Positions 36,380-43,386 of a stretch of DNA of 43,386 nt are shown piece after piece. Under the pieces are notes generated by a model that worked only from the letters and a program-made list of their open reading frames with translations, made no database searches and had not been told where the DNA came from. How positions within the stretch are numbered: the first letter of the stretch is position 1; each line of letters starts with the position of its first letter. The DNA comes from Sarcina sp. DSM 11001 (lineage in GTDB: Bacteria > Bacillota > Clostridia > Lachnospirales > Lachnospiraceae), in assembly GCF_900101015.1 (NCBI RefSeq), contig NZ_FNFZ01000028.1, forward strand, positions 1 through 43,386. The letters run 5' to 3'. The position numbers and the translations under genes were made by a program.

Positions 36380-37231
36380 TTATCCAAGGCCAATACACTC
36401 CGTACAAATATTTGCAGCTTTTGTGAACACAGCTTTCGCGCTGCCGTTCATCACACCCAGAACAATAAAGACGACCGCCGCGATGGTCAGGACGATCCGG
36501 AGCGTCCGCTTCGCCTTCGGATTCCCGGCCTGCGGACAGTTTTTCGTTGAATTCTTCTCTGTCTCTGACTTTTTCTCAGTCTCCGAATCCTTCTCGATCC
36601 CGTCCGCCTTCGGCTCCGGCCGGATCCCGGATTGGCTCCCGGATTCTTTTTCCGCTTTGATCTGTGCCTGAGCGGCAGCTGTCTCTCGCAGCATGCTCTT
36701 TTCCTGCAGAACAGTGGACACTATGAGACAGCCGAATCCCAGAATGATCCAGGGAAAAATATGGGCAGCCAGAGCTGCGGCCATCTCTTCCAGACTGCCG
36801 CCGGGGAAATGCTCACCGTTTGCGACATAGATGATCACCGGCACCAGGCAGAGCAGAAACAGCACCCGGCCGACCCGGCGGAGCTTTTTCTGCCTGCGCT
36901 GCTCTTCTTTCATCTGTTCACCGGGATCCACCACACGCGCGACAATGAGATTACGGGCAAGCTCCGTATCCCTGACCGGCTTTTCAGCGTTGTCATCTTT
37001 GACGGCCAGGATCCAGCCCGCGGCTGTCAGGCCGAACGAGCCGAAAAACAGCGGAGCGATCGGCCTGAATTTTTCAGCTGCCTTTTCGGCAGTATAGATC
37101 GATTCCATCGGGTCCTCAGCCTTGCGGGCCTTACCTTCGCGGTAGATCGAGACGGCCGAAGCTGCCAGAAGGATCACCAGCAGCACGCAGACCACCGACT
37201 GGACGATCAGATACAGTTTCTTTTCTGTCAT
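36380..37231 (-). CDS. Membrane protein ending in a CD1871A-type CXXC tail
   Basis: 283 residues with about four membrane segments (residues 7-29, 60-76, 121-138 and 156-173) and a further one near 245-262. A charged low-complexity linker (190-235) separates the N-terminal part from the last 45 residues, which end KAANICTECIGLG. That tail resembles the small CD1871A-type CXXC membrane proteins of Clostridia, here joined to a larger protein. The stop lies 7 bases before the ATG of the Fe-S/thioredoxin gene, which points to coupled expression. A redox role beside that protein is likely; the exact function is unknown. Confidence 0.72.
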   Translation of the reverse strand: MTEKKLYLIVQSVVCVLLVILLAASAVSIYREGKARKAEDPMESIYTAEKAAEKFRPIAPLFFGSFGLTAAGWILAVKDDNAEKPVRDTELARNLIVARVVDPGEQMKEEQRRQKKLRRVGRVLFLLCLVPVIIYVANGEHFPGGSLEEMAAALAAHIFPWIILGFGCLIVSTVLQEKSMLRETAAAQAQIKAEKESGSQSGIRPEPKADGIEKDSETEKKSETEKNSTKNCPQAGNPKAKRTLRIVLTIAAVVFIVLGVMNGSAKAVFTKAANICTECIGLG

Positions 37232-37282
37232 AAAAATCCACCCTTCCTGTCCGGGAATTATGATGGCCCGAAACGGTTTTTA

Positions 37283-37744
37283 TTAGTTCGAATCTGCTTT
37301 CTGCAGGGAGATATAGATATCGCAATAGACGGTCTCGGTCTTGAATTCTTCGTTGTTCTTTTCATAACCGGAGGGAACCTTCAGCATGTGTATGGTATAG
37401 ATCTGGCCTTCATCCGCTTTGAAAGAGGCTACACCGTTTTCATCGGTCTTTGCCATCATGCAGGTGCTGTCCGAGCAGAACTGTACCGCTGCGCCTTTCA
37501 CCATGTTTCCCTCTGTATCGCTGACGAACACGCGGTAGACACCCGCATCGTTGGGTGCAATACTGACAGACTCAGGCTCCTTCACTTCAGGCTCGTTTCC
37601 TTTCAAAAGACTATCGATGACTTTCTCATATTCGTCCATTTTTGCAGGGGCACCCTTGAAGCTTCTGCAGAGAAGAGTTCCGTCGCTGCCGAAAAAGTAG
37701 GATGTGGGAAAGGCTCCGTCATACTCAAGGAGTTCATAGAGATC
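37283..37744 (-). pseudogene. 5'-truncated TlpA-like redoxin with C-terminal carboxypeptidase-regulatory-like domain
   Basis: Reading in frame from an in-frame TAG (37745-37747), the sequence DLYELLEYDGAFPTSYFFGSDG is the C-terminal part of a TlpA-like redoxin. It continues into a domain with VYRVFVSDTEGNMVKGAAVQ and MAKTDENGVASFKADEGQ, typical of carboxypeptidase-regulatory-like or prealbumin-like folds. Upstream of the stop only about 15 compatible codons (SLLSESGIRQV) remain, and the CXXC-containing half is missing. A 118-residue piece could still be made from the ATG at 37639. The intact counterpart would fit the redox cluster just downstream, so this looks like a decayed member of it. 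Confidence 0.65.
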
Positions 37745-37848
37745 CTAAACCTGCCGGATTCCGGACTCGCTCAAAAGGGAGTTCCGTCTTATTGGTTTAT
37801 TATAGCATTGAATCATCAAAGGGTGAACAGGCCCGCTGCACTTCTATA

Positions 37849-37893
37849 AATAACGGACAAGTCAATGATCAATGATCAGACTTGTCCGTTATT
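37849..37893 (-). terminator. Terminator-like hairpin of the RiPP locus
   Basis: A perfect 15-bp inverted repeat AATAACGGACAAGTC/GACTTGTCCGTTATT (37849-37863 with 37879-37893) has a 15-base loop that itself contains two ATGATCA copies. It lies 3 bases past the radical SAM stop. The T-tract is weak. Confidence 0.65.
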
Positions 37894-37895
37894 AT

Positions 37896-39227
37896 TCAGG
37901 TCAGGTTTTCTTCCCCAAGAGCTGTATTATTATTATCCGCATCGTCCACCAGGCGGCATAAAAAGGCTGTCTTCAATACCTTACGTACTTCCCGGCAATG
38001 ATAGTCCTCCACAGGGCAGGCGGCAAAGGATGTGCAGTCAGGAAGAAAAAGGCAGGTCCTGCATTTTTCCCGTGTACGATCCACCCGGCAGAATTCCCTT
38101 CGGGCATCGTCGTCCGTAACACCCTGCCAAATATCCCCGAAGCGGCTTTCCGGAGGGCAATGCTCGCAGGCATACAGGCTTCCATCCGGCCCGATCACCA
38201 CGCCGCTGCCATCCGCCATGCAGTGGTTCACCCTGTATCCCGGCTTTTCTCCGAAGAGCGGACCGGTGGAAAACCCGGCAGCCTCGATCAAGGGTCTTGC
38301 TGCAGTCACTTTTCTCCAGACCGGAAGATCTCTCTCCCCCGCGCGGATCCCGTACAGAGGGGAAAGATAGCATCGCACCTTCTCCTTGCAGGGGATACCG
38401 TCTTTCAAATCCTCGAGAAAGGCGGGGATCCTGTCAAAATTGTCTTCGTCCACATTGCAGCGGATGCTGACCTCGATGCCGGCTTCGCTCAGCATCCTGA
38501 TCGCTTCCAAGACACGGTGATAGTGATCCTGGTAGTTAATATACCGTTTTCGAAGGATATAATCACTTTCCGCGCCGTCCATGGAAATCTGGATCCTGTC
38601 CAGCTGCCATAGGCCAGTCATTTTTGCAAGAATCTCCGGGGTGATCAGACTGCCGTTTGAAACCATCGAAGAACGATAGTGCAATCCGGCATCACGCAAT
38701 CCTTCACAGATGCGTCCGATGATATCCGGGCACATCAAAGGCTCCCCGCCAAACCAGTGCAGGCCCACGCTTTTATCTGTATGTGTGTCCACGATATAGC
38801 GGATGGTCTGCTCTACGGTTCCAGGAGCCATGGTCACCGGTTTCATGCCCTCTTCGTAGCAATAAACGCAACGGGCGTTGCAGGCGAGAGTAGGCAGAAT
38901 GGTGTACCCCTTATACCCTTTACTGTCCTTCTTTTTTCCAAAGACTCGAAGCATGGACATAACAGCATTATAAAAGCCGCATTCGTCCTTGCCTTCCGGT
39001 ACCAGAAAAAGCTTCCTGATCAGAGCGTCATAGCCTTCCCCGGCCCTGCACCGCCCGGGCAATTTCGTTTCCAGACATTGCCGGGTCAGCGTGTTACACA
39101 CAAAATCCCTCCCTTTGTAAGCAAAGGACAGCGTGAACTGGGAAGGGACATAGACGACACCGTCAAGAAGCCGGACAGGCGGTAATACCTTTGCCAGCGT
39201 TTCATCAGGTTTTCGTATTTCTCTCAT
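37896..39227 (-). CDS. Radical SAM/SPASM peptide maturase
   Basis: 443 residues. The radical SAM cluster motif CNARCVYC gives Cys116, Cys120 and Cys123, and GGEP at 160-163 contacts SAM. The N-terminal 100 residues look like a peptide-recognition region. The C-terminus has a SPASM-type set of cysteines (ACEHCPPES, CRTCLFLPDCTSFAACPVEDYHC) for auxiliary 4Fe-4S clusters. Such enzymes install thioether or other crosslinks in ribosomal peptides. Two small precursor genes lie directly upstream on the same strand, which supports that role. The ATG at 39227 has no nearby ribosome site; an AGGAGG sits about 40 bases upstream, and an in-frame TAA lies seven codons before the ATG. Confidence 0.9.
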   Translation of the reverse strand: MREIRKPDETLAKVLPPVRLLDGVVYVPSQFTLSFAYKGRDFVCNTLTRQCLETKLPGRCRAGEGYDALIRKLFLVPEGKDECGFYNAVMSMLRVFGKKKDSKGYKGYTILPTLACNARCVYCYEEGMKPVTMAPGTVEQTIRYIVDTHTDKSVGLHWFGGEPLMCPDIIGRICEGLRDAGLHYRSSMVSNGSLITPEILAKMTGLWQLDRIQISMDGAESDYILRKRYINYQDHYHRVLEAIRMLSEAGIEVSIRCNVDEDNFDRIPAFLEDLKDGIPCKEKVRCYLSPLYGIRAGERDLPVWRKVTAARPLIEAAGFSTGPLFGEKPGYRVNHCMADGSGVVIGPDGSLYACEHCPPESRFGDIWQGVTDDDARREFCRVDRTREKCRTCLFLPDCTSFAACPVEDYHCREVRKVLKTAFLCRLVDDADNNNTALGEENLT

Positions 39228-39291
39228 TTGATGCTTTATAATTTCTTAAAAAGATTTTGAAAATAATTCCTCCTGACGATGCAAATCATCA

Positions 39292-39414
39292 TTAGAAAGT
39301 ATGCGTGTCGGGGCCTTCATTTGTATCTGCTGTTCCCCCAACACAGAAGCTGGTCAGAATCACATCTCTATTGAGTTCCACAATTTCCATTATGGGCTTT
39401 TCGTACTTTTCCAT
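39292..39414 (-). CDS. RiPP precursor peptide B
   Basis: 40 residues. The first 22 (MEKYEKPIMEIVELNRDVILTS) match precursor A closely and look like a leader. The remaining 18 (FCVGGTADTNEGPDTHTF) form a divergent core with one cysteine, two Gly and several Thr/Asp. AAAGGAAAAA precedes the ATG. It lies between precursor A and the radical SAM maturase, all on one strand. Assignment rests on leader similarity and context; I cannot name a known peptide class. Confidence 0.8.
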   Translation of the reverse strand: MEKYEKPIMEIVELNRDVILTSFCVGGTADTNEGPDTHTF

Positions 39415-39526
39415 TTTTTCCTTTCTCAGGGTTTTACCCGATTTTCAATTTTTATTATTCATTATCGGAAATGACATTTTCAGTGTTTTTCTGCCGAAGC
39501 ATTATTCAGCTGTCAACATATAACAG

Positions 39527-39652
39527 TCAGAAAACATTTGCCATGGAAGGCTCATTATCAGCAGGGTTGCCCGAACCGCACCTTCCGCTGGTAAGGATAA
39601 CCGAATCGTCTATATCAATAATCTCCATTTGAGGCTCATCATACTTTTCCAT
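39527..39652 (-). CDS. RiPP precursor peptide A
   Basis: 41 residues. The leader MEKYDEPQMEIIDIDDSVILTS is followed by the core GRCGSGNPADNEPSMANVF with a single cysteine. The ATG at 39652 has AAGGAA about 6 bases upstream. The frame is open for 36 more codons upstream, but a promoter lies at 39749-39777, so the short form is the likely product. It is the first gene of the RiPP locus. Confidence 0.8.
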   Translation of the reverse strand: MEKYDEPQMEIIDIDDSVILTSGRCGSGNPADNEPSMANVF

Positions 39653-39748
39653 GGTTTTTCCTTCTACTTGTTTTGCCAGGGTTTCATTCCTGTCCGTGGC
39701 TGCTGCCAACGACATGCCGTCCCACAGCTTATAATATCCATCGCATGC

Positions 39749-39777
39749 ATTATAATACAAAAAAGCATGTATAACAA
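39749..39777 (-). promoter_or_regulatory. Sigma-A-like promoter of the RiPP locus
   Basis: On the minus strand a -35 TTGTTA (39772-39777), 17-bp spacer and perfect -10 TATAAT (39749-39754) predict a start near 39742, leaving a 90-base leader before precursor A. Confidence 0.72.
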
Positions 39778-39952
39778 CGATTCATCCTCATTTATGAAGA
39801 TATGCGGGATTGAATTGGTACAGTTTAGAACGCCTCAAAACCCGATGCCAGGCGTTTTTCGTAATCTTAAGCGTACTCCCCCCGGGTGGAATGGCGAAAA
39901 TCCTGTCACGCAGCGATAACAAAACTTAACTTTGCAGAATGGGTTTTTGGCA

Positions 39953-39994
39953 AAAGTTACTGTCACACCCTCAATAGGGCGTGACAGTAACTTT
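39953..39994. repeat. Long REP-like inverted repeat
   Basis: Arms of 18 bp, AAAGTTACTGTCACACCC and GGGCGTGACAGTAACTTT (39953-39970 with 39977-39994), pair with one mismatch around a six-base loop. There is no T-tract. It may be a repetitive extragenic palindrome or the end of a lost mobile element. Confidence 0.7.
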
Positions 39995-40114
39995 CGAATA
40001 CGTCCAGCTGTCAATGGGGAATCGGGACGATCATCCCGGTCACGCTGATTTCAGAAGGGCTTATTCCAGGTTATTTTCCAGGTTATTGCCCTGATTTCCT
40101 GTTCTTATCGATAA

Positions 40115-40240
40115 AGCAGACTGCGGATGTCCATGATGTTATTAGTCAAACGCAGCAACACGTGGCTCCTGCGGTGCCCGGCTTCATTGCGGCTGCGGTC
40201 CATGATGTTATCAATAAAACGCAGCAACTGCAGCCTGGTT
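40115..40240. repeat. Imperfect duplication at the end of the surface-gene remnant
   Basis: The 3' end of the remnant frame, including its stop (minus strand GCTGCGTTTTATTGATAAC then ATCATGGAC), recurs about 70 bases further as GCTGCGTTTGACTAATAAC then ATCATGGAC. Confidence 0.7.
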
Positions 40241-41095
40241 GTAAAGATACAGCGCTTTGCCCAGATCGCTCACCTCCTTTTCGGCCTTTCCGGCGCAGGA
40301 GCGCGCGTAGGTCAGCACGGACATCGTGATCGTGTAGGTGTTTGTGCCGTCCGATATTGAATAGTCATTTGTATCCTGCAGATGGTTCGAATATACGCCG
40401 GTATCCAGTGCCAAGTATCTACCGACACTGTGATCTCCTGCTCAGGCTGCATGCTGACAGGATCCGCGTCTCCAATCGCCACCGACCACTCTTTAAAGAC
40501 CTTGCCGGCCACTACATAGTCGCATTCGGGAAGCGGATACACGGTGTCCTTAACGGACTTCACATTTTCTATCTCACCTTCAGCGCTGTCATCACCAGGC
40601 TGGAAGTTCACAGAGCACAGATCCGGGACAGTTTCCAGAGGCACCAGCGTAACCGTTTTTTTCGGTGTCGTTGTGCTTCCTCTGAGGTATACATTATCTT
40701 TTATCGTATCCTTGAAATCGCTGTCGAACGTTGTCTTTGTACTGAAAAAACTCGTGGTAACTTTCATATCGGCTTTGCCGGACTCGGTCCAGCCGAAGTG
40801 AACGTTCATGCTTGTGGTAGGGTTGGGACCAAAGCCTCTTCCTATCCCGATGCCTACGTAGGTCGTCTTTCCGTCAGGTTCCAGGTCCATATTGCCGCCG
40901 GTGATGTTGACGTCAAAGCCGCCGGCATAGAAAGAGCTGCCGATGGAAGCCCCGGAGTCTGAACCGTTGACCGTGAGCGTACCGCCGGATATGTTGACAG
41001 TGCCTCCCGACGGGATGATATTATCCGGATCGCCTGAGACATTTACGGAAGCTGTTCCGGATACATGTATGCCTCCGCCGTTCTTTACGCAGGTG
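40211..41095 (-). pseudogene. Decayed fragment of a large surface protein
   Basis: From about 41095 to 40415 one frame encodes a piece with no start, NNTCVKNGGGIHVSGTASVNVSG, then GGNMDLEPDGKTTYVGIGIGRGFG, and further on YVVAGKVFKEWSVAIGD. This is the beta-solenoid and InlB-like style of extracellular Clostridia proteins. Near 40415-40430 the frame changes, and another frame supplies LDTGVYSNHLQDTNDYSISDG, then LTYARSCAGKAEKEVSDLGKALYLYNQAAVAAFY and a stop. Missing N-terminus plus frameshift or deletion make it a pseudogene. Its 5' break lies inside the end of the kinase gene. Confidence 0.75.
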
Positions 41096-42206
41096 TTGTT
41101 CCGGAAGGAACCTGTTCTTTTTCCAATTCCCTCAGTCTCCGGAAAAACATCTCCTCTGTTGCCTGGTCTTCAAACCATTCTCTCCGGATCTCACCGATCC
41201 GGTTCAGACCGACTGCTTTTACCCCCTGCCGCGCCGCTTCAAACTGACTCATTGGTTTCTGCGCGGTCAGGCAGCGCGCGCCCTCCAGATCTTCATAAGC
41301 CAGAAACGCCTTGTTAAAGTCCATCAGCGGATGCAGCCGGATCGGCAGATTGGTCCGGTTATCGATCCAGAAGCCCCAGTTTCCCCAGTGCCGGTCAGTG
41401 TTCCCGATGAGATAATCGATAATGTTCATCATATGATAACCATACATGTCATACTGACCGATCAGGGCCATTCCTGTCGTATCGTGATTAGCTGCATAGA
41501 TCTCCACATACTCCATCGGGACAATGCTCTTTTCCACAGAAGTTATCAGGCGGCTGGAACTGACTTTCACCCCGCTGTAGACAAAGGGCTCGTATAAAAC
41601 CTGTTCAATGTCAAAACAGCGCGCGATCCGGCTGGCGAGCAGTTCCGCCTGAACATCCCTCTCCCCGCCGTCTTTCAGCAGATAAAACAATCCTCCTCTC
41701 CTGATCCAGGCCTTAGGTACTGCCCCCAGAGTGGAAACATCCCCTGCAGCATCCGCAGGCTTCAGAAGCTCCGCATTCTCCACCGTCAGGTTCCTTCCCA
41801 AAAGACTGACATCCACAAAAGCATCAGACAGGGAATGCTCATAAAGGTTCAAATCCGAAAAGGAGACCTGTTCTCCTTCCTTTCTGACCCAGAAGACATC
41901 TGTTAGCGTGACACAGTGATAGGACAAAGAGATTCCGGCACGTTCACGGTCCGTCGCCGCCTGCACAGCGCCGATAGCATTCAGCACTTCCTTTGCATAA
42001 ACACGATCCAAAGTTAGTACACGGGATGCGCACCAGTAATAAAAATTGGTCAGATTATTAATACGGATGGACAGATCCTGCCCGGGATCCTCCTCCAGAT
42101 AAAGATTCCAGGGAAGAAATGAAACCGCGGAAATCCTGCACGAACCATCCGAGGAAATTCGCGCCGCAACCACGTCCAGATGCATGATCTCATAAGTCCA
42201 GTCCAT
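41085..42206 (-). CDS. HipA-like/CtkA-like protein kinase
   Basis: 373 residues. The kinase core is recognisable by GNTDRHWGN at 268-276 (catalytic Asp and metal-binding Asn) and PLMDFNKAF near 293-301 (DFG-like). A possible ATP lysine is Lys178 in FYLLKDG. HipA-type kinases phosphorylate tRNA synthetases or other proteins and may be toxins; no HipB-like antitoxin is adjacent, so this may be a solitary CtkA-like kinase. There is no signal peptide. The last ten codons overlap the broken end of the surface-protein remnant, so the native C-terminus may have been replaced. Confidence 0.78.
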   Translation of the reverse strand: MDWTYEIMHLDVVAARISSDGSCRISAVSFLPWNLYLEEDPGQDLSIRINNLTNFYYWCASRVLTLDRVYAKEVLNAIGAVQAATDRERAGISLSYHCVTLTDVFWVRKEGEQVSFSDLNLYEHSLSDAFVDVSLLGRNLTVENAELLKPADAAGDVSTLGAVPKAWIRRGGLFYLLKDGGERDVQAELLASRIARCFDIEQVLYEPFVYSGVKVSSSRLITSVEKSIVPMEYVEIYAANHDTTGMALIGQYDMYGYHMMNIIDYLIGNTDRHWGNWGFWIDNRTNLPIRLHPLMDFNKAFLAYEDLEGARCLTAQKPMSQFEAARQGVKAVGLNRIGEIRREWFEDQATEEMFFRRLRELEKEQVPSGTTPA

Positions 42207-42271
42207 CCTGCACTATTCCTTTCTCAACATTTTACAACAATCCAGTCTGCCAGGCTCTGAATCCTGAGAAA

Positions 42272-42300
42272 ATTATAACCTCTGATTGTCGGCCGGGCAA
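42272..42300 (-). promoter_or_regulatory. Promoter of the HipA-like kinase gene
   Basis: On the minus strand a -35 TTGCCC (42295-42300), 17-bp spacer and perfect -10 TATAAT (42272-42277) lie about 65 bases upstream of the start at 42206. Confidence 0.68.
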
Positions 42301-42357
42301 GGAAAGCGGAAGTTTCCTGCTGTCTCCTGCTGTCTGTTTTCTCAACTGGCTATTCCT

Positions 42358-42402
42358 ATTACATGAAATAGTTTACATGAAATAGTTTACATGAAATAGT
42401 CC
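42358..42402. repeat. 14-bp tandem repeat including a stop codon
   Basis: Three copies of ACTATTTCATGTAA (minus strand) lie head to tail. The first is the coding 3' end of the PD-(D/E)XK-like gene (codons for Tyr-Phe-Met and the TAA stop); the other two are duplicated downstream. Confidence 0.9.
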
Positions 42403-43199
42403 CGGATTACTCGAAAAACAGTATCGTATCCCAAGGGCACCTGACGCGTCTCAAAAGTCAAAATCAAATTAACGGTGGGGATATAACCATTTCGAAGATA
42501 TATTCTAAGTTTTTTCAGTGTTCGTTCTAGATACTCTTCCTGGTCAACCATTCCAAAATGCTCCCATATGAATACTTTTCCTGTAGTAGGATGCCTGATT
42601 GTAAAATCAGGGTAAAAAAACTGTCCTTCGAGTCTCAGTTCACACTCATATCGATAAGGAATTCCATTATATGCAAGCCCCGAAGCAATAAGAGATTCTG
42701 ATTTGGACCTCACCAAGGTCCCATCAGAAGCGCTTACCTGAAGAGCTTCCGGATAAAACGGATTTCCGGGATAATCAGCCACTCTCCACTCTTCCAATTC
42801 CTTGTTCATTAATGGCATATCAGAAATAAGCAGTTCTCTGAATCCAGAGTTCTCACTCAGGTATTGCCGTTCCGGCATCGCTGCGTTATTACTGCTGTTT
42901 AAATATCTGTTTAGTGCAAATAATTCTTTTCTACAACCAACCAATTTTCTTTTATCATAAGCTTTTCTTGCAAGCTTCTCTGCCAAAGGTCGCCCTGTTT
43001 TTTTGGAGATGTATTTGCGTTTTGCATTTTTTTCCTTTACTCTATGATCTTCTTCGTCGATGAAGTACCACCTGAAGTTTTTTCCATTCTTATGGCACCG
43101 CAGCGATCCTTTAGGAGCCTTTTCCAGTCTCATCTCCAATTCGCGAACTTCTTTTTCAAGCCTGTCTGCCTCTAATTGTATTATTTCATGTAAATTCAT
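42387..43199 (-). CDS. PD-(D/E)XK-like nuclease-fold protein
   Basis: 270 residues from the ATG at 43199, which has AAAGGAG 7 bases upstream; the frame continues 18 codons further up without a better site. The N-terminal 100 residues are a charged coiled coil and a basic region. The C-terminal half has SESLIASGL (Glu168), YECELRLEGQFFYPDFTI (Asp198) and IWEHFGMVD (Glu213), the acidic pattern of PD-(D/E)XK nuclease folds with the lysine replaced by His. DNA cleavage is plausible but unproven. It stands upstream of the HipA-like kinase with separate promoters. Confidence 0.7.
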   Translation of the reverse strand: MNLHEIIQLEADRLEKEVRELEMRLEKAPKGSLRCHKNGKNFRWYFIDEEDHRVKEKNAKRKYISKKTGRPLAEKLARKAYDKRKLVGCRKELFALNRYLNSSNNAAMPERQYLSENSGFRELLISDMPLMNKELEEWRVADYPGNPFYPEALQVSASDGTLVRSKSESLIASGLAYNGIPYRYECELRLEGQFFYPDFTIRHPTTGKVFIWEHFGMVDQEEYLERTLKKLRIYLRNGYIPTVNLILTFETRQVPLGYDTVFRVIRDYFM

Positions 43200-43386
43200 T
43201 CCAATACTCCTTTCCTTTTTCCCCGCAGGGGTGATTAATTGCTTTTGTCTCATTTCTGTCGCTTCGCTTTTTCACGATTTCTTCATTTGCTTTTCACGGC
43301 TTCTTCACTGCATGCGTGACCTTTTGACTGCCATGGCTTCCGGTCGCTTCGCTCCCTCTCCCGCAGTGGTGATCTTTTTCTTTTGA
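43200..43386. other. Right-edge spacer with short repeats
   Basis: 187 bp with no supportable gene. On the minus strand GCGAAGCGAC occurs twice, and GTGAAGAAGCC/GTGAAAAGC/GTGAAAAAGC-like units recur, another degenerate repeat. The upstream gene, if any, lies outside the window. Confidence 0.5.

Larger units (their letters stand above)
39653..40210. other. Region upstream of the RiPP locus: leader, promoter and hairpins
   Basis: About 560 bp without a convincing gene. It contains the 5' leader and promoter of precursor A, an AACGCCT/AGGCGTT hairpin near 39829-39858, a long inverted repeat at 39953-39994, and from about 40120 a duplicated segment of the neighbouring surface-gene 3' end. Confidence 0.6.

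Noticed and set aside
39653-39760. 36-codon in-frame extension of precursor A
   Set aside because: The promoter -10 box lies over its first codons and a ribosome site is present before the inner ATG at 39652.

Overview
The window reads as a chromosome segment of an anaerobic Firmicute of the Clostridia, most likely Lachnospiraceae. The grounds are a reverse-type rubrerythrin, a tryptophan T-box, Cna_B/InlB-type surface proteins, a basic-membrane-protein nucleoside ABC transporter, small radical-SAM peptide loci and an 'ICTECIGLG'-tailed membrane protein. Base composition is near balanced, and most genes have AGGAGG-like ribosome sites. No rRNA, tRNA, CRISPR array or complete insertion sequence was seen.

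Layout. 1-2336: the N-terminal 778 codons of a large surface protein that runs off the left edge. 2849-6190: a minus-strand cluster of cardiolipin synthase, an HD protein and a lipoprotein. 6364-14894: mostly minus-strand housekeeping and hypothetical genes (alpha/beta hydrolase, secreted proteins, rubrerythrin, XRE regulator, HIT protein on plus, lipoprotein) ending in a nuclease-helicase-like protein. 15060-22028: a nucleoside-uptake operon of two permeases, an ATPase with a coiled-coil tail and a binding lipoprotein carrying two BMP domains, followed by uridine kinase. 22237-27241: LOG-type hydrolase, serA-like dehydrogenase, apt, a zincin-like protein and an M20 amidohydrolase. 27572-33448: a Trp-specific T-box followed by trpD, fused trpC-trpF, trpB and trpA; trpE and trpG are absent from the window. 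33582-37800: a secreted tyrosine phosphatase, then an Fe-S/thioredoxin membrane module and the remains of a redoxin gene. 37849-39777: a compact RiPP-type locus with a sigma-A-like promoter, two paralogous 40-41-residue precursor peptides, a radical SAM/SPASM maturase and a terminator-like hairpin. 40211-43199: a decayed surface-protein fragment, a HipA-like kinase and a PD-(D/E)XK-like protein.

How the parts work together. The BMP transporter, uridine kinase, LOG protein and adenine phosphoribosyltransferase suggest nucleoside and base salvage. The trp genes convert anthranilate to tryptophan under charged tRNA-Trp control. The RiPP locus is the best candidate for an uncharacterised system: both peptides share a leader ending in VILTS, followed by divergent cores with one cysteine each.

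A window-wide oddity is that many intergenic spacers consist of short degenerate tandem repeats with a different unit at each place. In several cases the repeat unit includes the stop codon of the preceding gene. Start sites were chosen from visible ribosome-binding sites. Functions are read from motifs and family knowledge, without database searches.
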